Positions 17,046 to 26,339 of a stretch of DNA of 64,000 nt are shown piece by piece. The stretch spans positions 124,001 through 188,000 of the forward strand of contig NZ_VOEI01000007.1 in NCBI RefSeq assembly GCF_007846095.1, in the 5' to 3' direction. The stretch's first letter is position 1. Each line of letters opens with the position of its first letter. Under the pieces are notes generated by a model that made no database searches, was not told where the DNA came from, and was given only the letters and a program-made list of their open reading frames with translations. This stretch comes from Mucilaginibacter achroorhodeus (GTDB taxonomy: Bacteria; Bacteroidota; Bacteroidia; Sphingobacteriales; Sphingobacteriaceae). A program made the translations under genes and the position numbers.

Positions 17046-17783
17046 ATGAAAAAAAATTTATTAAACCTTGGCGTTGCAGCATTGGTTTGCACCGCTTTGT
17101 TCAGCTCTTGCTCAAAAGAGAAAAATGCCTCAACTGCAGCGGCCCAAACCGAAATGGGATTCCAACTAACGGCAGATAATCAGCAAACAACTGTAGGCAC
17201 AAACGCAGTTACAGATGGTAGAGAAGTTAATGCTACTGCTATCAGCACTGCGAGTATCAAATGGACATCGGTTATTGCCAATGTAAGCCGGTTTAAGCTG
17301 GAAGCTAAACGTAACGGTAAGGTAACGGAGATCACTACAAAAAATGTATCAAACCTTGATCTGCTTAACCTAAACTCATCGCCGATAACTGCCCTGGTTG
17401 ATACCGGCCATTATCGCGAAATAGAGGTTAAGATACTGCTGGTTAAATCTTCAGGAACCGATATACCGCTTACTGCTAAAGGCACCTTTACCACAGCTGC
17501 CGGTGCAGCAGTACCAATTGAGTTTGATTATAACGATAATGCAATTATCAAAGGAGAATTGAAGGACGTTACCGTTGATGCTAATACCGGTGTTACTTCA
17601 AAGATCAACCTGCATTTGAACAAACTTTTAACGGGCATCCCGTCAACAATGCTTGATCAGGCTACTCGTACAAATGGCACAATCGTTATCAACAGCACTA
17701 CAAATGCAGCAATTTATAACCGTGTAATTATTAACATTTTCCTTGCTTTTGAAGCACACGAGTTTGAACACCACAAAAAGTAA
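17046..17783 (+). CDS. DUF4382-like lipoprotein
   Basis: 245 residues with SPII signal (lipobox region ALFSSC, then SKEK). Mature part has the beta-rich layout of DUF4382-type domains: TASIKWTSVIANVSRFKLEAKRNGK type stretch, NLDLLNLNSSPITALVDTGHYREIEVKI, then LHLNKLLTGI. Probably a surface or periplasmic lipoprotein of unknown role; family assignment is from the L(V)DTG.Y.EI.. pattern and is tentative. It ends in a His/Glu/Lys tail (HEFEHHKK). Confidence 0.65.
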   Translation: MKKNLLNLGVAALVCTALFSSCSKEKNASTAAAQTEMGFQLTADNQQTTVGTNAVTDGREVNATAISTASIKWTSVIANVSRFKLEAKRNGKVTEITTKNVSNLDLLNLNSSPITALVDTGHYREIEVKILLVKSSGTDIPLTAKGTFTTAAGAAVPIEFDYNDNAIIKGELKDVTVDANTGVTSKINLHLNKLLTGIPSTMLDQATRTNGTIVINSTTNAAIYNRVIINIFLAFEAHEFEHHKK

Positions 17784-17805
17784 TTAAGCGATTTTATTAT
17801 ATTTC

Positions 17806-17838
17806 AGCCACTTGTAAATGTTATGGGTGGCTTTTTTA
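17806..17838 (+). terminator. Terminator of the lipoprotein gene
   Basis: agccac / gtggct stem with a 15-nt loop followed by a T-rich run. Confidence 0.7.
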
Positions 17839-17887
17839 TTTGGAGCTAATCCGTTTTAAACAATTTTGCTTTATTTTATCTCCTGAT

Positions 17888-19081
17888 ATGGATGCACAGA
17901 TCTCTGCAAAAAAATTCTGGGGTTTAACCGGTTACCAGTGGACCTGCATCCTATACATTGCCGTGGCTCTTTTTTGCTGGCAGCTCAAATACTTCAGGCA
18001 TATTGATAATAATTACATCATATTCCGCACTTCTTTTTATCATTTTAAGGATCATGTAAACCTGTACCTGCTTTACCCTAATGAATACTACGATGTTTAC
18101 ATATACGGGCCGTTATTTACGGTTTTTATAGCGCCGCTATCGCTGATGCCTGAAGGCTGGGGTTTCTTTTTTTGGGAAGTTGGAAATGCCGCAGCATTTT
18201 TATGGGCTATTAATTTATTACCTTTTAATAATCGGACAAAAACTATCATCTTACTGCTATGCGCTATAGAGTTTGCAAACGCAAGCCACTACATGCAGTT
18301 TAACCCTATAATTGCCGCCATAATTATTGGCAGCTTTATGATGGTAAAAAAGCAAAAAGAGCAGTATGCCACCTTAGTGACCGTAGCCGGTACGCTGATG
18401 AAGATCTACCCGATAGTAGGTCTGGCATTCTTCTTTTTCTCTAAGAACAAAGCCAAATACATTATATGGTCGGTAATTTGGACGGCAATATTTTTGGTGC
18501 TGCCGGCCATTATCTCCGGACCAGGTTTTTTGATCCAAACCTACAAGGATTGGTTTGTTGCGCTAACTTCAAAGAACCTTACCAATCAAAGTTTAACTAC
18601 GGGTTTCGACTGGTGTATGATGGGTGCCGTAAGGCGGGCCTTTCAGGACAGCTCCATCCCCAACTGGCCATTTCTGCTGATGGGAGCAGCTTCTGTAATT
18701 GGTGCGCTGGCAAGGGTTAAACAATATGAATCCTTAAAATTCCGGCTACAGTTGATGTGCTCATTACTGATAATGGTAGTGATATTTAGCACAGCATCAG
18801 AGCATCCTACATTTATTATTGCAACTGCGGGTGCAGTTATTTATATCATGATGCAGCCCAAGCCGTTTACACCATTTAACATCGTAATATTGGTACTGCT
18901 CTTGGTAGTCACAGGTTTAGGGCCCTCTGATGCATTCCCTAAACCGGCGCGTATATGGATGCAGAACTACGCCATTAAAGCGTATATACCGGTTATCATC
19001 TGGTTTAAAATTGCCTGGCAACTGTTGTTTACAGATTTTCGCGGGCAGGTAATTCCGGCCATTACGAAAGTGGATCAATAG
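17888..19081 (+). CDS. GT87-like (DUF2029) multi-spanning glycosyltransferase
   Basis: 397 residues from ATG 17888; the open frame reaches a TTG at 17840 that lies against the preceding terminator. About ten hydrophobic segments. N-terminal loop with DVYIYGPLFTVFIAPLSL and the later GTLMKIYPIVGLAFF match GT87 polyprenol-phosphate mannosyltransferase-like proteins (pattern Y.P.F..L..P and KxxP). It would move a sugar from a polyprenyl phosphate carrier on the outer face of the inner membrane. It stands alone; no sugar-gene neighbours support a specific product. Confidence 0.75.
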   Translation: MDAQISAKKFWGLTGYQWTCILYIAVALFCWQLKYFRHIDNNYIIFRTSFYHFKDHVNLYLLYPNEYYDVYIYGPLFTVFIAPLSLMPEGWGFFFWEVGNAAAFLWAINLLPFNNRTKTIILLLCAIEFANASHYMQFNPIIAAIIIGSFMMVKKQKEQYATLVTVAGTLMKIYPIVGLAFFFFSKNKAKYIIWSVIWTAIFLVLPAIISGPGFLIQTYKDWFVALTSKNLTNQSLTTGFDWCMMGAVRRAFQDSSIPNWPFLLMGAASVIGALARVKQYESLKFRLQLMCSLLIMVVIFSTASEHPTFIIATAGAVIYIMMQPKPFTPFNIVILVLLLVVTGLGPSDAFPKPARIWMQNYAIKAYIPVIIWFKIAWQLLFTDFRGQVIPAITKVDQ

Positions 19082-19294
19082 GTGCTAAAACTTCCTAAAC
19101 AAAACTTTCAATTCACAACAACTGTTAAATTCAATAACAATTAAATCGGCAATTTTTTGTCGAAACTTTTGAGCATTGTTGATTTAAATAAATAATTATT
19201 TAAAAAAATCATAACAAAACCAACAATTCTGCAATTAAAGCATTAACTTGAGTAAGTTTTTATTGATCATTTAAGCATTTTGGAACATCATAAC

Positions 19295-20743
19295 ATGCAG
19301 GGCTCACAATATTTTGAAAAATATGGCTTAATTAACGGCGTATGGGACGAAATGTACGATCAAAACCACATCGTTCGTGGGCATTATCAAAAAGTAATAG
19401 ACTACCTGTCTAAAGAATCGGCCGAAGATCTTCATAAAAAAGAAGAATTAGCAAAACGCCTGTTTATGACGCAGGGAATCACTTTTACCGTTTACAATAG
19501 CGGTGAAGGTATTGAAAAGATTTTCCCCTTTGATATCATACCGCGCGTTATAACTGCTGCAGAGTGGGACTTTGTGGAGAAAGGCATAAAGCAAAGGCTC
19601 ACCGCCCTTAACTTGTTCCTGAAAGATATTTATCACAATCAGTTCATCATAAAAGATGGCATTGTGCCCATAGATATCGTGTATTCGTGCCCGCACTTTT
19701 TGCGGGAGATGTACCAGTTAAATGTACCGTATGATGTTTATGTACATATTGCCGGTATTGATCTGATACGCGACCACGATGGTACTTTTTACGTACTGGA
19801 AGATAACCTGCGTACTCCATCGGGCGTTAGTTATATGCTGGAGAACCGGGAGATCACGAAACGCCTGTTTCCAGATTTGATACCGCATTGCGGGGTGAGA
19901 AGTGTAACCGAGTACCCATCTATCCTTTATAAAAACCTGCAGGCTTTATCTCCAAGGCAGGTTAGCAATCCAACCATCGTATTGCTTAGTCCGGGCATTT
20001 ATAATTCGGCATATTTTGAGCATACCACGCTTGCACGCTTAATGGGTGTTGAGCTGGTTGAAGGGCGCGACCTGGTAGTGAACAACCACCGGGTGTACAT
20101 GAAAACCACTACCGGTTTGCAGCAGATAGATGTGATTTACCGCCGCGTAGATGACGACTTCCTGGACCCGCTGGTATTTAACCCGAACAGCGTTTTAGGT
20201 GTTGCAGGCTTAATGGGCGCATACCGCAAAGGCAACGTTGCTATTGTAAACGCACTGGGCAATGGCGTTGCCGACGATAAAGCTACCTATATCTACGTTC
20301 CGGATATGATAAGGTATTATCTAAACGAGGAACCATTGCTTAAAAACGTACCAACACACCGCCTATCCAACCCGGATGAACGCGAATACGTGTTTGAGAA
20401 TATCAATAAAATGGTTGTTAAAAAAACCAATGAAAGCGGCGGGTATGGTATGCTTATGGGCCACGCGGCCAGCCAGGAAGAGATAGAGAAATACAAGGTA
20501 GAGATCATGAAAGATCCGCGCAATTTTATCGCGCAGCCGACCATTAGTCTTTCTGCAGCACCTTGCTACATTAACGGCGTATTACAGCCCCGGCGGATAG
20601 ACCTTCGGCCTTATGCGCTTTGCGGCCCTGATGGTATTGAGATAGTACCGGGCGGGTTAACCCGTGTAGCGCTAACAGAAGGTTCGCTGGTAGTAAACAG
20701 CTCTCAAGGTGGCGGAAGCAAGGACACATGGGTATTGGTATAA
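19295..20743 (+). CDS. Circularly permuted ATP-grasp type 2 protein
   Basis: 482 residues from ATG 19295 (a TTG at 19280 would add five). Matches the DUF404/DUF407 circularly permuted ATP-grasp family: IDLIRDHDGTFYVLEDNLRTPSGVSYMLENR-type core (here split as LIRDHDGTFYVLEDN and TPSGVSYMLEN), VIYRRVDDDFLDPL, VANALGNGVADDK-like NALGNGVADDK, and C-terminal NSSQGGGSKDTW. ATP-grasp enzymes form carboxylate-amine bonds. It starts a run with alpha-E, transglutaminase and Anbu genes, a set predicted from comparative genomics to make or modify peptides. The actual substrate is unknown. Confidence 0.92.
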   Translation: MQGSQYFEKYGLINGVWDEMYDQNHIVRGHYQKVIDYLSKESAEDLHKKEELAKRLFMTQGITFTVYNSGEGIEKIFPFDIIPRVITAAEWDFVEKGIKQRLTALNLFLKDIYHNQFIIKDGIVPIDIVYSCPHFLREMYQLNVPYDVYVHIAGIDLIRDHDGTFYVLEDNLRTPSGVSYMLENREITKRLFPDLIPHCGVRSVTEYPSILYKNLQALSPRQVSNPTIVLLSPGIYNSAYFEHTTLARLMGVELVEGRDLVVNNHRVYMKTTTGLQQIDVIYRRVDDDFLDPLVFNPNSVLGVAGLMGAYRKGNVAIVNALGNGVADDKATYIYVPDMIRYYLNEEPLLKNVPTHRLSNPDEREYVFENINKMVVKKTNESGGYGMLMGHAASQEEIEKYKVEIMKDPRNFIAQPTISLSAAPCYINGVLQPRRIDLRPYALCGPDGIEIVPGGLTRVALTEGSLVVNSSQGGGSKDTWVLV

Positions 20744-20868
20744 AGCCGAACTCCCTAACTCCCTAAAGGGAAAACCGAATTTTAATTCAAACAGACAATA
20801 ATGCTATTAGCAAGAAATAAAAATATACAAATCAAAAGCTCCCCCTTCAGGGGGCTGGGGGGCTACTT
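20744..20868. repeat. Intergenic palindromes between ATP-grasp and alpha-E genes
   Basis: Two hairpins: ccctaactccctaaaggg near 20758-20771 and agctcccccttcagggggct near 20838-20858, continuing into ctggggggctac up to the alpha-E start. The second resembles the 31340-31380 element. Confidence 0.6.
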
Positions 20869-21804
20869 ATGTTAAGTAGAGTTGCAGCAAGTTTTTATTG
20901 GTTAAGCCGGTACATTGAACGTAGCGATGGTCTTCTTCGGATGCTAAAAACCAACTATGCCTCATCGCAAGATTCGGTTGCCGGTTTTAGCTGGGAGCCC
21001 ATTATGCGTATTTTTTCTGGTGCTGATGATGATATGGTAAAGTCGTTGGGTAATGAGAGCCGTGCTGTATTAAAGTTTATGGTGATGGAGCGCGATAATC
21101 CTAACTCCATTGTTAATTTGATAACCCTGGCACGTGAAAATGCCCGCAGTGTGCAGGAACATATCCCTACCGACCTATGGCAGTGCATCAACGAATACTA
21201 CCATACCGTAAAAGAACCCCGCATTGGTAACGGCTTAAGAAAAGATGACCCAATTGGCATATTGGACGTGCTTATAAAAGAAGTTATGCTTTATTATGGC
21301 ACAGCGGAGATTACCATGGAACGCGGGCAGGCCCGTAGTTTTATGAACATCGGCAAATACCTGGAGCGGGCTATTCAATCTATTGATATCCTCGACGTAA
21401 AGTTTGGGCCGATAAATACCAACCCCGACCTGTTGCTGGATATCACCTATTGGAAACACTTGCTGCAGTCAATCGGTGGTTACGAGCTTTACCAAAAAAC
21501 ATATCGCGATGGGTTGGAGGCACATAATGTTATAGAACAGGTGATCCTAAATAACGATTTCCCGCGATCTGTGATCTATTCGGTGAATAACATCCAGCGC
21601 TATTTTGATAGATTAAAGAACAACAGCAACGTAAATGATTACCGTGAGATATCGTTTCAGATAGGTAAGCTGCAAAGCAATATCAAATACAGTTCAGTAA
21701 AAAGCATTAGCCAGATGGGGCTGCACCAGTACCTTACCGGCCTGCGCGACGACTTGTATAAGATCGGTAACTCAATGAACGAGTACTACTTTGCAAACTC
21801 ATAA
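20869..21804 (+). CDS. Alpha-E domain protein (DUF403)
   Basis: 311 residues, nearly all helical, with the family start MLSRVAASFYWLSRYIERSD and inner signature ENARSVQEHIP and AERGQARSF-like MERGQARSFMNIGKYLERA. Alpha-E proteins occur beside circularly permuted ATP-grasp genes and transglutaminases; no reaction has been proven as far as I know, and a scaffold or partner role is assumed. The intergenic gap before it carries a repeat, so translation is not coupled to the ATP-grasp gene, but orientation and order suggest a common unit. Confidence 0.92.
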   Translation: MLSRVAASFYWLSRYIERSDGLLRMLKTNYASSQDSVAGFSWEPIMRIFSGADDDMVKSLGNESRAVLKFMVMERDNPNSIVNLITLARENARSVQEHIPTDLWQCINEYYHTVKEPRIGNGLRKDDPIGILDVLIKEVMLYYGTAEITMERGQARSFMNIGKYLERAIQSIDILDVKFGPINTNPDLLLDITYWKHLLQSIGGYELYQKTYRDGLEAHNVIEQVILNNDFPRSVIYSVNNIQRYFDRLKNNSNVNDYREISFQIGKLQSNIKYSSVKSISQMGLHQYLTGLRDDLYKIGNSMNEYYFANS

Positions 21805-21811
21805 AATTAAT

Positions 21812-21910
21812 TTGAAAACGAGATTCGATTTGAAAATGTGATGATTTGAAGATTTGAAATTGGTGCATCGATTGAAAAGGCCTTTTCAAATTTTCAAATC
21901 CTCAAATCAA
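21812..21910. repeat. Imperfect inverted repeat (gatttgaa family)
   Basis: Left side repeats gatttgaa three times; right side has the complement tttcaaatc repeatedly, around aaaggcctttt. A long imperfect hairpin between the alpha-E and transglutaminase genes. Confidence 0.65.
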
Positions 21911-21923
21911 AAAAATTAATACC

Positions 21924-22898
21924 ATGCCCGAATTTAAGATACAGCATATCACCAAATACACTTATGATAACTTTGTACGCGATAGCGCCAACAAGATCAT
22001 TCTGTACCCGATAAACGATCTTTTTCAGGAAGTGCTTAAGCATGATCTAACAGTAACCGGGCACCCGCAAGTAGATACTTATATAGATTACTACGGTAAC
22101 CAAACAGGCAGCTTTACCTATATAGAGCCGCATCGGTCAATGATCATCAATTCTCAGTTATCGGTTATCACTCACCCACGGGCATTGCCAATAGACGATA
22201 TGTTTGCGGCCGAGCAATGGAACGAATTATACAACATGCGAAACGTGATGCCTTACATTGACTTTCTGAAACAGGAATATTTTGAAGGTTTGAGCGAACT
22301 AAGGCCAATTGTACAAGCCGAGCGTAAAATAGAAGATACCCCTTACCACACTGCGCTTAACTTCTCTAAATACGTTTACAAAAATTTTGAATACATAAAA
22401 GGCGTAACAACTGTTGAGACCACGCTTGATGAGATCTGGAAACTGCGTGCCGGTGTTTGCCAGGATTTTGCCCATCTTTTAATGGTAATGCTGCGATACG
22501 TGGGCATCCCTGCCAGGTACGTAAGCGGATACATTTGCCCCAACAAGGATGGCATGCGTGGCGAAGGCGCAACCCATGCCTGGGCCGAGGCCTATTTGCC
22601 CGGTTACGGTTGGTTGGGTATTGACCCTACTAATAATTGTATTGCAAATGAGAACCACGTGCGCCTGGCCGTTGGCCGTAACTTTAGCGATTGCTCACCG
22701 GTGAAAGGTGTTTACAAAGGCAGCGCAGGCCACACGCTTGAAGTATCGGTATCAGTAGGTTACGAAGATGGGCTTGTCCACGAAGAAAAAGATATATTTA
22801 CAACATCATCACACGCTCCAAAACCTGCGCAAAGCATGCCGCGGAACAGCTATGCAAAGTATATGGAGATGATACAGCAGCAACAACAGCAGCAATAG
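21924..22898 (+). CDS. Transglutaminase-like protein with bacterial N-terminal domain
   Basis: 324 residues. N-terminal bacterial transglutaminase-like domain (~1-85: FKIQHITKYTYD), then a core with the papain-like triad: C179 in RAGVCQDFAHL, H218 in GATHAWAEAYL and D234 in GIDPTNN, so active by sequence. The C-terminus ends in a Gln run (IQQQQQQQ). No signal peptide: cytoplasmic. Expected to act as a peptidase or acyltransferase in the ATP-grasp/alpha-E/Anbu system. One of two transglutaminases in this cluster. Confidence 0.92.
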   Translation: MPEFKIQHITKYTYDNFVRDSANKIILYPINDLFQEVLKHDLTVTGHPQVDTYIDYYGNQTGSFTYIEPHRSMIINSQLSVITHPRALPIDDMFAAEQWNELYNMRNVMPYIDFLKQEYFEGLSELRPIVQAERKIEDTPYHTALNFSKYVYKNFEYIKGVTTVETTLDEIWKLRAGVCQDFAHLLMVMLRYVGIPARYVSGYICPNKDGMRGEGATHAWAEAYLPGYGWLGIDPTNNCIANENHVRLAVGRNFSDCSPVKGVYKGSAGHTLEVSVSVGYEDGLVHEEKDIFTTSSHAPKPAQSMPRNSYAKYMEMIQQQQQQQ

Positions 22899-23024
22899 GG
22901 CCGAAGCGAAGCAGTGTATCAGGAAGCAAGCGACAAGACTGATCTTGATCCTCGATATTTTCGCTTCTATTCTCCTAAAAATTTTGATTCTTGATATCTT
23001 GCATCCTGATTCGCTTCAAAAAAT
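22899..23024. repeat. Repeat-bearing spacer before the Anbu gene
   Basis: Holds gaagcgaagc..gcttc pieces and a gatcttgatcctcgatatttt / aaaattttgattcttgatatc block with internal inverted similarity. No gene or clear promoter seen. Confidence 0.4.
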
Positions 23025-23762
23025 ATGACTTACTGTTTAGGTATAAAGGTTAAGGAAGGCCTTATAGCACTGGCCGATACCCGCATAACTTCGGGAACCG
23101 AAACAACCAATAAAAAGAAACTTACCGTAGTACAAAAAGATGGTGGCTCTATGTTTATCATGACGAGCGGCTTAAGATCTGTACGCGACAAAGCTGTTGT
23201 TTACTTTAATGAGCTTACGCAAACGCAAACCTTTGATAAGCTTTTCCAGGCGGTTAACGCATTTGGTGAACAGATCCGCCGCGTAGCCCAGGAAGATCGG
23301 ACGACACTGGAGAAGGCTGGCTTTAAATTCGACCTGAATACCATTATCGGCGGGCAGCTAAAAGATGATAAGGACCATAAACTATTTTTGCTATACCCCG
23401 AGGGTAATTGGGTAGAGCTGGGTGAAGGTGCCCCATTTGTGGCTATTGGCAACTCGGGCCATGGTAAAGCGATATTGAACCGCACCATAGATGAAGATTC
23501 AAGCATGCATCTGGCTTTAAAGGCCGCATTTCTGTCGTTTGATTCTACACGAGTAAGCAGTAACAATGTGGATTTCCCTATAGATATCGCACTTTATAAA
23601 AAGGATTCGTTTGAGCTTGTTGAACAGCGCTATACCCAAAAAGATCTTGCCAGTGTATCCGCGCAGTGGGATGATGAATTAAAGGCGGCGTTACAAAATA
23701 TATCAGGCGACTGGATGAAAAAAGCCTTCGCCAAATTACCGGGAGACAAGGATGAAGTTTAA
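23025..23762 (+). CDS. Anbu-type proteasome-like peptidase
   Basis: 245 residues of the Ntn-hydrolase fold, closest to Anbu, the ancestral beta-subunit family. The start MTYCLGIKV places Thr2 as the catalytic N-terminal Thr once Met is removed; the following LADTRITSG supplies the proteasome-like Asp-Thr-Arg and KKKLTVV the Lys region. Anbu assembles into an open ring and is linked by gene context to transglutaminase, alpha-E and ATP-grasp genes, all present here. Its stop overlaps the start of the second transglutaminase by 11 bp. The substrate is unknown. Confidence 0.93.
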   Translation: MTYCLGIKVKEGLIALADTRITSGTETTNKKKLTVVQKDGGSMFIMTSGLRSVRDKAVVYFNELTQTQTFDKLFQAVNAFGEQIRRVAQEDRTTLEKAGFKFDLNTIIGGQLKDDKDHKLFLLYPEGNWVELGEGAPFVAIGNSGHGKAILNRTIDEDSSMHLALKAAFLSFDSTRVSSNNVDFPIDIALYKKDSFELVEQRYTQKDLASVSAQWDDELKAALQNISGDWMKKAFAKLPGDKDEV

Positions 23763-24600
23763 GGTATCGGCCCAATTGGGCTACGCGGCAAAATCAACAG
23801 GTACTATTATACTGAACATACATGCCCTGAGAACCGAAAGGCAAAAGGTACTTGAAGAAACGTTTACCATAACCCCTCAAACGGATGCCGAAGAGTTAAT
23901 TACCGCAACAACGAACAATCGTTTTATCCGCTTCGATATCAAGGAGCCGGGTGATTACAATATTACTTATGATGCCCTTGTAGATAATTATTTTGAGGTT
24001 CATAACTACAAAAAATACACTGACATAAGTATCAGCAATCTTCACCCTGATGTGCTGCTTTATCTAAGCCCAAGCCGCTACTGCCAGTCTGACAAGTTAT
24101 ACCGCCTTGCCGAGAACGAGTTTGGCAACCTGGCCAACAATTACAATAAGGCTGTTGCTATCACTAAATGGATACACAACCACGTAGAATACTTAAGCGG
24201 AAGCAGCACCTCAGAGACGTCTGCTTATGATACCGTTGCCCAGCAAGCCGGCGTATGCCGCGATTTTGCGCATCTGGGTATTGCGCTTTGCCGGGCGCTT
24301 TCTATCCCTGCACGGTACTTTACGGGCTACTCATATATGCTTATTCCGCAGGATTTTCATGCCTGTTTTGAGGCCTATATCGGTGGCGAGTGGTTGTTAT
24401 TTGATGCTACGAGGTTATCCCCATTAAACGGGTTTGTAAAAATTGCCACCGGCCGCGATGCCGCCGATGCTTCCATTGCCAGTATGTTTGGCGATATCAA
24501 CAATACCACCATAAAAGTAGATTGCCAGTTTGCCGATGAAGGTGAATTTAGCCCCTTCTATCATTATCCTTCAGTGTTTGATGCGGTAACATATATGTAG
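23752..24600 (+). CDS. Second transglutaminase-like protein of the Anbu cluster
   Basis: 282 residues, starting inside the end of the Anbu gene (11-bp overlap, so translational coupling). N-terminal domain ~1-110 differs from that of the upstream transglutaminase. Catalytic triad C169 (QAGVCRDFAHL), H203 (DFHACFEAYI) and D218 (LLFDATRLSP) is intact. Cytoplasmic. The coupling makes it the better candidate for direct functional partner of Anbu. Confidence 0.92.
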   Translation: MKFKVSAQLGYAAKSTGTIILNIHALRTERQKVLEETFTITPQTDAEELITATTNNRFIRFDIKEPGDYNITYDALVDNYFEVHNYKKYTDISISNLHPDVLLYLSPSRYCQSDKLYRLAENEFGNLANNYNKAVAITKWIHNHVEYLSGSSTSETSAYDTVAQQAGVCRDFAHLGIALCRALSIPARYFTGYSYMLIPQDFHACFEAYIGGEWLLFDATRLSPLNGFVKIATGRDAADASIASMFGDINNTTIKVDCQFADEGEFSPFYHYPSVFDAVTYM

Positions 24601-24637
24601 TGCGGCATCAGCTTTCTATCACATTTAACATCAAAGT

Positions 24638-24667
24638 TTTGGCTTAGGGCAAATACGAGTATCTTTG
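24638..24667 (+). promoter_or_regulatory. Bacteroidota-type promoter of gltX
   Basis: TTTG 24638-24641, 18-nt spacer, TATCTTTG 24660-24667. The ATG begins 7 nt after the -7 box, so the leader is absent or only a few nt. Confidence 0.7.
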
Positions 24668-24674
24668 CCACGCA

Positions 24675-26195
24675 ATGTCAGATAAAAAAGTCAGAGTTCG
24701 TTTTGCGCCCAGCCCAACAGGTGGTTTACATCTTGGTGGCGTGCGCACCGTTTTATTTAATTACCTGTTTGCCAAAAAGCACGGCGGCGATTTTGTTTTA
24801 CGTATTGAAGATACCGACCAAACCCGCTACGTTGATGGTGCCGAGCAATACATTATGGATTGCCTTAAATGGTGCGGCCTTACGCCGGATGAAAGTCCGC
24901 TGGTGGGTGGCCCCTTTGCACCTTATCGCCAAAGCGAACGCAAACCGCTTTACCGCGAGTATGCAGAGCGCCTGGTTGAGAACGGCCATGCTTACTATGC
25001 CTTTGATACCTCAGAAGAATTAGAGCAGAAACGCAAGGATGTTCCCAACTTCCAATACGGCCATGCTTACCGCCATGAAATGCGCAACTCGTTGAGCCTG
25101 CCATTGCACGAGGTAGAGAAATTGCTGCATGATGGTACACCGCACGTTATCCGCATAAAAATGCCGGAAGACGAAACCATTGGTTTTGATGATATGATAC
25201 GCGGGCATGTTACTTTTGATAGTAACCTGGTTGATGATAAGGTACTGCTTAAAGCGGATGGTATGCCAACCTACCACTTAGCTGTGGTGGTTGACGATCA
25301 CTTGATGAAAATTACCCACGCCTTCCGCGGCGAGGAGTGGTTGCCAAGTGCCCCTGTACACATACTGCTTTGGAAGGTATTGGGCTGGGAAGCCGAGATG
25401 CCTGCATGGGCACACTTGCCACTGATATTAAAACCCGACGGCCACGGCAAACTAAGCAAGCGCGATGGCGCGCGCCTGGGTTTCCCGGTGTATGCCATGA
25501 ACTGGCAGGACAACAAAACCGGCGAGCTAACCCCGGGCTTCCGCGAGTTGGGCTTTTTGCCGGAGGCGTTCCTGAACCTGCTGGCTATGTTAGGCTGGAA
25601 CGACGGCACCGACCAGGAGATCTTCTCACTGGATGAACTTATAGAAAAATTTTCTATTGATCGTATCAGCAAAGCGGGTGCTAAATTCGATTTTGAAAAA
25701 GCCAAATGGTATAATGCCGAGTGGATCAAAAAGTCGGAAGCTGAAAGCCTGAAGCTAAAAGTTTGGGAGATCTTAAAAAGCAAAGGAATCGTGATAAAAG
25801 ATGAAGCTTATTTGTTGAAAGTGATCGACCTGGTAAAAGAGCGTTGTGTATTGCTTGAGGATTTTTATCAGCAATCAGCATACTTCTTCCAGCAACCTGC
25901 AGAATACGATCTAAACGCGGTTAAGCCGAAATGGACGGATGCTAAAACCGATTTCTTCAACGCATTTATCAGCATATTAAGTTCTCCCGAGACCTTTGAT
26001 GCAGCGGAGCTTGAGACCAGGTTTAAGGCCCTGGCCGAAGAAAAAGGATTAAAGGCGGGTGATGTGATGCTGCCGTTCCGTATTATGCTGGTAGGTGGTA
26101 AGTTTGGCCCTCATGTGTTCGACATAGCCAAGCTATTGGGCGAAAGTGAAGCCATAATTCGCATAGAAAAAGCCCTGGAAGCGTTTAATGCATAG
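24675..26195 (+). CDS. gltX: Glutamyl-tRNA synthetase
   Basis: Class I synthetase charging tRNA-Glu. 506 residues with the HIGH-equivalent region FAPSPTGGLHLGG at 10-22 and the KMSKS-equivalent KLSKRDG near 260; the C-terminal anticodon-binding part is complete. A glnS gene is also in this window, so glutaminyl-tRNA does not need to come from misacylation by this enzyme. Followed by repeats and a bidirectional terminator shared with ffh. Confidence 0.97.
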   Translation: MSDKKVRVRFAPSPTGGLHLGGVRTVLFNYLFAKKHGGDFVLRIEDTDQTRYVDGAEQYIMDCLKWCGLTPDESPLVGGPFAPYRQSERKPLYREYAERLVENGHAYYAFDTSEELEQKRKDVPNFQYGHAYRHEMRNSLSLPLHEVEKLLHDGTPHVIRIKMPEDETIGFDDMIRGHVTFDSNLVDDKVLLKADGMPTYHLAVVVDDHLMKITHAFRGEEWLPSAPVHILLWKVLGWEAEMPAWAHLPLILKPDGHGKLSKRDGARLGFPVYAMNWQDNKTGELTPGFRELGFLPEAFLNLLAMLGWNDGTDQEIFSLDELIEKFSIDRISKAGAKFDFEKAKWYNAEWIKKSEAESLKLKVWEILKSKGIVIKDEAYLLKVIDLVKERCVLLEDFYQQSAYFFQQPAEYDLNAVKPKWTDAKTDFFNAFISILSSPETFDAAELETRFKALAEEKGLKAGDVMLPFRIMLVGGKFGPHVFDIAKLLGESEAIIRIEKALEAFNA

Positions 26196-26335
26196 TGTTC
26201 ACGTTCACGCCATGAACACTCGTGAACACCGTGAACGCTGACAGGATCTTGTCAGTATATATAAATTATCGGCGGCGCGAGCTTCCAGCTCGTGCCAAAG
26301 CACCGTGTCAGCTTTCAGCTGGCGGAAGCTTTAAA
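26195..26335. repeat. Cluster of small inverted repeats between gltX and ffh
   Basis: gtgttcacg (26195-26203) is inverted as cgtgaacac (26221-26229) and again in part at 26230-26236; ctgaca..tgtcag forms a stem at 26238-26255; gagcttccagctc lies at ~26279-26291. No gene. Confidence 0.55.
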
Positions 26336-26339
26336 CAAT

